Source: an uncultured Planctomycetaceae bacterium (GTDB lineage Bacteria > Planctomycetota > Planctomycetia > Pirellulales > Pirellulaceae). From it: a stretch of DNA of 7,253 nucleotides. The number at the start of each line of letters is the position of its first letter. The first letter of the stretch is position 1. Under the pieces are notes generated by a model that was given only the letters and a program-made list of their open reading frames with translations, was not told the origin of the DNA and did no database searches. The stretch lies in contig CALBTA010000220.1 of the NCBI GenBank assembly GCA_937967755.1, positions 1-7,253 of the forward strand. The letters run 5' to 3'. Shown one piece after another: positions 1 to 4,844 of the stretch. A program made the translations under genes and the position numbers.

Positions 1-996
1 ATGCACGCGGCGATCACCATGACAGCGATGGAGCACGGCCTGGCAGTCTACACGCAAAAGCCGCTCACGCGAACCGTTCACGAAGCTCGGGCGTTGACGC
101 TCGCCGCGAAGAAACACGGCGTCAGCACGCAGATGGGAAACCAGGGCCACAGCGGGCCAGGCTATCGGACGTTGGTGAAGATTGTTCAGTCGGGCACGAT
201 CGGAAAAATCAAAGCGGCCCACGCTTGGAGCAACCGCCCGATCTCGCCACAAGGGATCGACCGCCCGGCCGGTTCCGACCCGGTGCCCAAGTCGGTCGAT
301 TGGGACCTGTGGCTTGGCGTCGCTCCGGAACGTCCGTATAAGCGGGACGCCTACCACCCTTTCAAGTGGCGCGGCTGGTTCGATTTCGGCGCGGGGGCGC
401 TGGGCGATATGGGCTGCCATATCATCGACCCGGTCGTTTGGGCGTTGGAACTTGGGCCGCCGAATTCCGTTTCGTACTCAGGGCCAAAGCCGAGCACCGA
501 AACTTTTCCCAAGACCGAAGTGCTGACCTACCGCTTCCCCGGCACAAAGCACACCGCTGGCGACGAACTTATCATGCAATGGCGCGATGGTGGCCAGCGG
601 CCCTCGTCCGAGGGAACGCATCTGCCCGGCGATGGCGCGATCCCCTCGCAAGGTTCGATGTTCATCGGCACGGAAGGTACGCTAGTCTGCGCCCATCACG
701 CCATGCCGAAGCTTTACCCCGAAGAGAAATATGCAGACGCCGAATTGCCGCGCGCCGACGGCGTCGATCACTACGGCAACTGGATCGACGGCATCCGCAC
801 TGGCAAAGCCCCCGGCAGCAACTTCGCTTACGCCGGCCCGATGACCGAGACCGTACTGCTTGGCGTCATCGCCTCGCGCGTGGGTGAAGGGGATTTGATG
901 TGGGACGCTGAGAATCTGCGGTTTACCAACAGTGAAGCGGCCAGTGCTTTCGTTCAGCAAGAATATCGAAAAGGGTGGGAGGTGGAAGGTTTGTAG
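1..996 (+). CDS. Gfo/Idh/MocA family oxidoreductase, 5'-truncated by the window edge
   Basis: Probable NAD(P)-dependent oxidoreductase of the Gfo/Idh/MocA family, whose members commonly act on sugars, inositols or related polyols; the substrate here is unknown. The visible 331 residues lack the N-terminal GxGxxG Rossmann strand, and the ATG at position 1 reads as an internal Met of the usual 'DHxHA' segment, so roughly 100 residues (plus any export signal) lie left of the window. Visible landmarks: 'VYTQKPLT' at about residues 16-23, the EKP-equivalent motif with the Lys kept and Glu replaced by Gln; 'TQMGNQGHSG' at 43-52; 'WLGVAPERPY' at 104-113; and 'GDMGCHIIDP' at 135-144, whose His140 and Asp143 fit the family's active-site region in the C-terminal alpha/beta domain. 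The last codons and the TAG stop overlap a palindromic repeat. The gene converges on the Uma2 gene, with a 39-bp gap. Family assignment is firm; substrate and cofactor are not. Confidence 0.94.
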   Translation: MHAAITMTAMEHGLAVYTQKPLTRTVHEARALTLAAKKHGVSTQMGNQGHSGPGYRTLVKIVQSGTIGKIKAAHAWSNRPISPQGIDRPAGSDPVPKSVDWDLWLGVAPERPYKRDAYHPFKWRGWFDFGAGALGDMGCHIIDPVVWALELGPPNSVSYSGPKPSTETFPKTEVLTYRFPGTKHTAGDELIMQWRDGGQRPSSEGTHLPGDGAIPSQGSMFIGTEGTLVCAHHAMPKLYPEEKYADAELPRADGVDHYGNWIDGIRTGKAPGSNFAYAGPMTETVLLGVIASRVGEGDLMWDAENLRFTNSEAASAFVQQEYRKGWEVEGL

Positions 997-1024
997 TACG
1001 GATCGTCGATCCGTTCTACAAACC
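988..1024. repeat. Palindromic repeat copy 1, in the convergent gap and over the stop codon
   Basis: The left arm GGTTTGTAG (988-996) pairs with CTACAAACC (1016-1024). After a T/T mismatch, ACGGATC (998-1004) pairs with GATCCGT (1008-1014) around a GTC loop. That gives 16 base pairs with one mismatch. It lies between two convergent genes, so it could act as a bidirectional transcription end signal, but no T-tract follows it on either strand. The stop codon of the oxidoreductase is inside the left arm. From 993 on, it matches copy 2 at 1835-1866 in 25 of 32 positions by my alignment. Confidence 0.8.
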
Positions 1025-1035
1025 AAAAACGTTAC

Positions 1036-1743
1036 TCAATCCCCATTCGGCTTGTGTTGCCTCAGTTGCTCGAGAAGTTGTTCGATTTCCTGACGCAGCT
1101 TTTCATTCTCTTGCTGCGCGGCTTCGCGTGCGGCTTGCGCTGCTTCGTTAGCCGCGTGTGCGGCTTCCGCTTCGGTAAGTAGCACGTCTCCGGTATCAAC
1201 GTCGGACATCACCAGGTTGTAACCATCTAACCGCAAGTCGATGCCAAGTTCCGCGGACGTGATGCGCCCCGCGGAATCGGGTTCGATACGCACCGGTTCG
1301 CCTGTTGCTTGGAGGTTAAACCCTTGCAGCGGAGGGCGAAGGTAATCGGCGGTCGGGTCGTACAAGAACAACTCCCGCACGCCGATTTTGGAATAGACGC
1401 CCCGCTTCTCTACTTCATCTTGGCGGAGCGTGGCTCGCGAAGTGACCTCGAAAACCACGTTCGGTGGCTGACCCTCTTCCCAAACCTTGTACGTCCGGCG
1501 GTTGTCGGTGCTGGTGTCCTTCACGACGAAGACATCAGGAACGACATACATCATCGGCAACCCATCGACGTAGTACAGCAGCAAATCACTGGTTACGTAA
1601 ACGCGCTGGTCGCGGTACCGCTGTTCCAATAGCTCCGTAACGCGGATCATCCATTTCCGATGCAAGTCGGTCTCGCCCATCGGTCGTCCATCCGATTCGG
1701 GGTAATCGAGTTCAGTGGTGGCTTGAAACAGGCCCATGATCAC
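1036..1743 (-). CDS. Uma2 family (DUF820) PD-(D/E)XK nuclease-fold protein with C-terminal coiled coil
   Basis: A 235-residue protein of the Uma2/DUF820 family, a restriction-endonuclease-like fold that is abundant in Cyanobacteria and Planctomycetes and largely of unknown function. The core motifs are visible: 'VVPDVFVV' with Asp70, 'VVFEVTS' with Glu99, and 'EKRGVYSKIGVRELFLYDP' from 112, with Lys113 in the conserved KR..Y position. These match the usual PD / EV.S / KR..Y signature, so the putative nuclease site looks intact. Residues about 190-230 are Ala/Glu/Gln-rich with heptad character (EAAQAAREAAQQENEKLRQE and onward) and should form a coiled coil, a common tail in this family. The longest start is GTG at 1743. 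An ATG two codons in (1737) is equally plausible; neither has a clear Shine-Dalgarno sequence. A perfect TATAAT lies about 45 bp upstream, so it is probably transcribed separately from the operon behind it. No restriction or toxin partner is adjacent. Confidence 0.92.
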   Translation of the reverse strand: MIMGLFQATTELDYPESDGRPMGETDLHRKWMIRVTELLEQRYRDQRVYVTSDLLLYYVDGLPMMYVVPDVFVVKDTSTDNRRTYKVWEEGQPPNVVFEVTSRATLRQDEVEKRGVYSKIGVRELFLYDPTADYLRPPLQGFNLQATGEPVRIEPDSAGRITSAELGIDLRLDGYNLVMSDVDTGDVLLTEAEAAHAANEAAQAAREAAQQENEKLRQEIEQLLEQLRQHKPNGD

Positions 1744-1765
1744 AAATGCTGAAGAGGAAACTCAG

Positions 1766-1780
1766 CCGCTGCAGCAGCGG
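1766..1780 (-). other. Small hairpin in the Uma2 leader
   Basis: CCGCTG (1766-1771) pairs with CAGCGG (1775-1780) around a CAG loop. If the TATAAT at 1789-1794 is used, the hairpin lies within about the first 20 nt of the Uma2 transcript. It could protect the 5' end or affect initiation. It is short and may be chance in GC-rich DNA. Confidence 0.35.
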
Positions 1781-1788
1781 TGAAAGTG

Positions 1789-1794
1789 ATTATA
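1789..1794 (-). promoter_or_regulatory. Candidate -10 box (TATAAT) for the Uma2 gene
   Basis: Read on the minus strand, this is a perfect TATAAT in an otherwise GC-rich spacer. It would give a transcript starting near 1782 and a leader of about 40 nt to the GTG/ATG start. No good -35 box is found at 16-18 bp. The TTGACC nearby is only 9 bp upstream, too close to be its partner. A sigma-70-type promoter relying mainly on the -10 is the best reading. Confidence 0.45.
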
Positions 1795-1834
1795 CCGCGC
1801 GGCGGTCAAGGGGTGGAACAACACGTTTCCGCAA

Positions 1835-1861
1835 GTAGTACGGATTGGCAAACCATACTAC
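1835..1861. repeat. Palindromic repeat copy 2, just downstream of the operon's last stop codon
   Basis: GTAGTA (1835-1840) pairs with TACTAC (1856-1861). Inside, GG/CC and TT/AA also pair, with C/A and A/A mismatches, around a GGC loop (1847-1849). The symmetry centre is the same as in copy 1, with a 3-nt loop, and the CTACAAAC right flank is shared with it. It begins 8 bp past the stop codon of the PPC-domain gene on the minus strand, so it may end or stabilise the operon mRNA. No U-tract follows, so a classical intrinsic terminator is not shown. Confidence 0.7.
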
Positions 1862-1869
1862 AAACTGTG

Positions 1870-3513
1870 TCATTCCTTGTCCGGCTCGCCAGTGGCTGTC
1901 ACCCACGGTTGATCGTGGGTGAATTTGCTTTCGCCGATCTTGAAGCGGGCGCGGTGGTCGATCTTCGTCTCCGTCGAACGCCCTTCGATGGTGATCGGCC
2001 CGGAAGCGGCTTCGCCGGTGGCGTTAATGATTAGTTTGACAGACTTAGCCGTGTCCCCTTTCGGCTGCGATGTTGCCGGCTCGGCGGATAGTCCGGCGGG
2101 CAGTTGTGCGGTGATCTCAATCGGTTCCGCGAACGCGCCGGTGCGGTTGATCGTGATCGGAATTTCCAACGGCGTTGCCGGTGTTACCACGAACTCACCA
2201 GTGGCGAGCGTTAGCTCATAGTCAACCTGCGGCGGCCCCACCGTCAACCGGTAGGCATATCGCAACCCGCCGCGGCGATGCAGATCAAACACACGAATTG
2301 TCAGACTGCCATCGGCCGTCGGGGTGAATTCAAGCTGTGGATCGGCCTGCTTGGAAATATCGTCCACTTCCTTCAACACCTTGCCTTCACCGTCGGTGAT
2401 TTGCAGCACCGCGTCGAGCGGGAAACCGAGTGATTGCGATTCCAGTTTCAGCGACAACTTCTGGCCTTTCGCCGCGGGGATGATGTATTGATCGACCTCG
2501 CCGTGAGCCGAAATCGTACCCGAGATCACCGCCGGCGAGGTGATTCGCTGCGGCGATTGTTCAGCATGTTCGACGACGACAGGAACATCCACCACGGGCA
2601 ATCGCATCGTTCCCGCGACTTGCTGATGCCCGAGTGTGGCCTGTTCAGCTTTGTTGTCGGCGTGAATCTCAACCAGCCTCGCCGCCTCAGGAATGTTCCA
2701 CCCGACCAATTCCACTTCCGCAGGTTCACCTGCGTTGACCGCCAGCGGCATGGTGTGGTCGAGCAATCCGCCGGTGGTGAGCGTCAGGCGGTAGACGAAG
2801 TTTTCTCCGCCCGCGAACCCGATGGTGCTGTTGGGCGTCGCTGGAAAGGCGAACGTGCGAACGATGTAGGTCCCCTCTTGCGGCGCTTTGAAGACCAGCA
2901 GCGGGTCGAAGCCGCGGGCGTCGTCATTCTGCATCAGTACGAAGCCCTCGGCATTCGTGACCTGCAGCAGACCATCCATCGGTGACGCCAGTGTTGCGTG
3001 GGCTTCCAGCGACGCGATCACCGTTTGCCCGGCGGCGAGTGTCACGGCAAAGCTATCAACGTCGCCCCGTTTTTCGAGTTTGCCATTGACCGTGACGGCG
3101 CTGCTTTCCAACGCTTGCGGCCTGGTTGGGTCGTCATTCGGTTCCGCTTCGATAACTTCCGGAAGATTGCCGACGATGAATGGCCGCAACCGCGTCGCCC
3201 CTTCGCGGTCATGCAACCGCAACCAGTAGACGCCGGCTTCGGCATCCTTGTTGATTGAAAATTTCAAGTGGTTCTTTTCTTCAGCCGCGGTGACATCGAT
3301 TCCCTCGCGGTCCACCCACACTTCGGGCGGCCAGTTCGCGAACGCCCCCGCGGCAGTTACCTTCACCGTTTCGCCACGTTGCCCACCTGCGGGATAGAGG
3401 TAGGTCAACTCCGGCGGCGCGGCGGTTGCGAGGAATGAGAAGAGGCAACAGCAAGCCACCAGCGGAAATTTTGCAATTTCCGCTACAAGACCGTCGTACC
3501 GCTGTTTCCCCAT
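1870..3513 (-). CDS. Secreted PPC-domain (pre-peptidase C-terminal) multi-module protein
   Basis: A 547-residue exported protein built from beta-sandwich modules with no recognisable catalytic domain. A signal peptide is likely at 1-32: Lys15, then the hydrophobic 'FPLVACCCLFSFLATA', with cleavage near AxA. The charged n-region is unusually long and partly encoded by a palindrome. Residues about 34-115 resemble an IPT/TIG-like module ('YLYPAGGQRGETVKVTAAG'). A first PPC module spans about 119-245 ('EAEPNDD', 'GDVDSFAVTLAAGQ', 'GTYIVRTFAF'). A second spans about 327-425 ('HGEVDQYIIPAAKGQ', 'DGSLTIRVFDLHRRGG'). The C-terminal 430-547 looks like another Ig-like module. PPC domains usually accompany secreted peptidases; here they stand alone, so a binding or assembly role is inferred. 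The ATG lies 4 bp after the DUF1501 stop, with a GGGGTGAGG stretch upstream, and no alternative start keeps a charged n-region. It is the last gene of the operon. Confidence 0.9.
   Translation of the reverse strand: MGKQRYDGLVAEIAKFPLVACCCLFSFLATAAPPELTYLYPAGGQRGETVKVTAAGAFANWPPEVWVDREGIDVTAAEEKNHLKFSINKDAEAGVYWLRLHDREGATRLRPFIVGNLPEVIEAEPNDDPTRPQALESSAVTVNGKLEKRGDVDSFAVTLAAGQTVIASLEAHATLASPMDGLLQVTNAEGFVLMQNDDARGFDPLLVFKAPQEGTYIVRTFAFPATPNSTIGFAGGENFVYRLTLTTGGLLDHTMPLAVNAGEPAEVELVGWNIPEAARLVEIHADNKAEQATLGHQQVAGTMRLPVVDVPVVVEHAEQSPQRITSPAVISGTISAHGEVDQYIIPAAKGQKLSLKLESQSLGFPLDAVLQITDGEGKVLKEVDDISKQADPQLEFTPTADGSLTIRVFDLHRRGGLRYAYRLTVGPPQVDYELTLATGEFVVTPATPLEIPITINRTGAFAEPIEITAQLPAGLSAEPATSQPKGDTAKSVKLIINATGEAASGPITIEGRSTETKIDHRARFKIGESKFTHDQPWVTATGEPDKE
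1899..1922 (-). other. Strong hairpin in the last codons of the PPC-domain gene
   Basis: TCACCCACG (1899-1907) pairs perfectly with CGTGGGTGA (1914-1922), giving 9 bp around a 6-nt loop. It lies about 27 nt before the stop codon, in the codons for 'HDQPWV'. With palindrome copy 2 (1835-1861) it makes two successive stem-loops at the 3' end of the operon mRNA. An RNA-stabilising or termination role is speculative. Confidence 0.5.
3461..3484. repeat. Perfect 24-nt palindrome inside the signal-peptide codons of the PPC gene
   Basis: AGCGGAAATT (3461-3470) and AATTTCCGCT (3475-3484) are exact inverted complements around a TTGC loop. On the minus strand it is preceded by TTGT and encodes roughly 'AEIAKFPL' (residues 11-18), part of the long n-region of the signal peptide. 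The TTGTAG flank followed by CGGA resembles the arm of copy 1, but the inner sequence differs, so membership in the same family is only suggested. Confidence 0.7.
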
Positions 3514-3517
3514 AACC

Positions 3518-4843
3518 TCACCCCATCAATTCGCGAATCGGTGTGGCATCGCTCACCAGGTGTACGGGGCGGCCTTCGGGTGTGTGCAGTATCTTGCCCG
3601 GGTCGATGCCGAGCTTGCGGTAAATCGTCGAGGCGAAATTCTCCGGCGAGCAAACGCGCTCAACCGCCGAATAGCCTTGGCGATCGGTTGCGCCGACGAC
3701 GATGCCCCCAGGCGCTGCGCCACCGGCGAACAGCACGCTCATGGCATTGGACCAATGATCGCGCCCGCCCCGGTCGTTGATCTTCGGCGTTCGGCCGAAT
3801 TCACCCAGCACGATCACCATCGTCCGCTCGAGCATGCCGCGCTCATCCAGGTCTTCGATCAACGTGGCAACGGTCGCGTCGATCGGCGGCAACTGCTGCT
3901 TCAACTTCGGGAAGATATCCACGTGGTGATCCCATCCGCCGTCGTACAGCGTGATAAACGGCACGCCCGCCTCGACCAGCCGCCGGGCCAGCAGTGCCCG
4001 TTGGCCGAAGGGGTGGCGGCCGTACCGCGTGCGAACCGGGCCAGGCTCTTGGTGAATGTCGAACGCCGCTTGGGCTTCTTTCGATGAGATGAGTTGGTAG
4101 CCCTGCTGGAAGAACTGATCAACCGCCAACACGGGATCAGCCGCCGCGGGATCATTGATCCGCACGAGTTTATCGACCTCGCTGCGCAGCCGGCGGCGAT
4201 CATCGAAACGCCCATCGGCCAACCCGCTGGGCAAAGCGACATCGCGCACCCGGAAGCTATCCCGGTTCGGGTCATCGGCAACGACAAACGGTGCGTAGCG
4301 TTGGCCAAGAAAATTCGGACCGCCGCTGCGCGACATCCGCGGAATCGAAAAATACGACGGAATCCCATGCGGGGCGGACTTCTGGCTGGCGACCGCCGAA
4401 CCCAGGCTGGGATGAAAACTGACGAACGCCCCGCAGCCAACGGGAATGCGCGGCGGGGCACCTGTCATCATGTAATGGTTGCCCGCCCCGTGATTGCCTT
4501 GGTCGTGGCGGATCGAACGCACGGTGGCGAACTTGTCGTTGATCTTCGCCAGCCGTTGCATGTGCTGCGAGAACTTTACGCCGTTGACCTTCGTGGAAAT
4601 CGGCGGCAACTCGCCGCGGATTTCAAGGGGCGCATCGGGTTTCGGGTCGAACGTTTCGTAGTGCGTCGGGCCGCCGTCGAGCCAGACCAGGATGCAGGCG
4701 TCCGCTTGCGGTTTCACATCGGCATCAGCCGCCGCGGCTTTCGCTTGCAGCGCACTGGCCAACCCTCCGCCCAACAAACCCCCGATGCCCAACTTCAGGC
4801 CGGCCCGTCTGGAGAACTGCGCTGTTGTCTGTTGAATGCTCAT
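3518..4843 (-). CDS. DUF1501 family exported protein (alkaline-phosphatase/sulfatase-like fold)
   Basis: A 441-residue protein of the DUF1501 family, which belongs to the alkaline-phosphatase/sulfatase superfamily by fold but has no assigned reaction. The N-terminus has a Tat-like signal: 'SRRAGLKLG' at 11-19, a Gly/Ala/Leu-rich stretch to about 38, and a likely cleavage in 'AKAAAADA'. Conserved family blocks are present in order: 'VWLDGGPTHYETFDPKPDAP' (53-72), with Asp56, His61 and Asp66; 'HDQGNHGAGNHYMMTG' (113-128); 'YDGGWDHH' (300-307); 'GEFGRTPKIND' (347-357); and 'GGRDHWSNA' (359-367). The clustered Asp/His residues suggest a metal centre. The sulfatase CxPxR motif is absent, so this is not a classical sulfatase. 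Length and C-terminus look complete. The ATG is 1 bp after the stop of the upstream gene, with GAGG six bases before it (4850-4853), so translation is probably coupled. Confidence 0.95.
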   Translation of the reverse strand: MSIQQTTAQFSRRAGLKLGIGGLLGGGLASALQAKAAAADADVKPQADACILVWLDGGPTHYETFDPKPDAPLEIRGELPPISTKVNGVKFSQHMQRLAKINDKFATVRSIRHDQGNHGAGNHYMMTGAPPRIPVGCGAFVSFHPSLGSAVASQKSAPHGIPSYFSIPRMSRSGGPNFLGQRYAPFVVADDPNRDSFRVRDVALPSGLADGRFDDRRRLRSEVDKLVRINDPAAADPVLAVDQFFQQGYQLISSKEAQAAFDIHQEPGPVRTRYGRHPFGQRALLARRLVEAGVPFITLYDGGWDHHVDIFPKLKQQLPPIDATVATLIEDLDERGMLERTMVIVLGEFGRTPKINDRGGRDHWSNAMSVLFAGGAAPGGIVVGATDRQGYSAVERVCSPENFASTIYRKLGIDPGKILHTPEGRPVHLVSDATPIRELMG

Positions 4844-4844
4844 G

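Noticed and set aside
1..3. ATG at the first base taken as the true start of the oxidoreductase
   Set aside because: The Rossmann GxGxxG region expected upstream is missing and the following residues match an internal family segment, so the gene continues left of the window.
988..1024. Classical intrinsic terminator between the convergent genes
   Set aside because: The stem is good but no T-tract follows on either strand, and a related palindrome occurs elsewhere, so it is listed as a repeat.
1081..1175. Short repetitive GC-rich stretch as a tandem repeat or CRISPR-like array
   Set aside because: It is the Ala/Glu/Gln codon bias of the Uma2 coiled coil; there are no regular direct repeats with spacers.
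1804..1809. Minus-strand TTGACC as a -35 box for the Uma2 gene
   Set aside because: Only 9 bp separate it from the TATAAT, far below the 16-18 bp needed.
3529..3538. ATTCGCGAAT palindrome near the end of the DUF1501 gene
   Set aside because: Only 10 bp, within coding sequence, without relation to the other palindromes; likely chance.
3518..4843. DUF1501 protein as a classical sulfatase
   Set aside because: The family fold is related, but the CxPxR formylglycine motif is absent.
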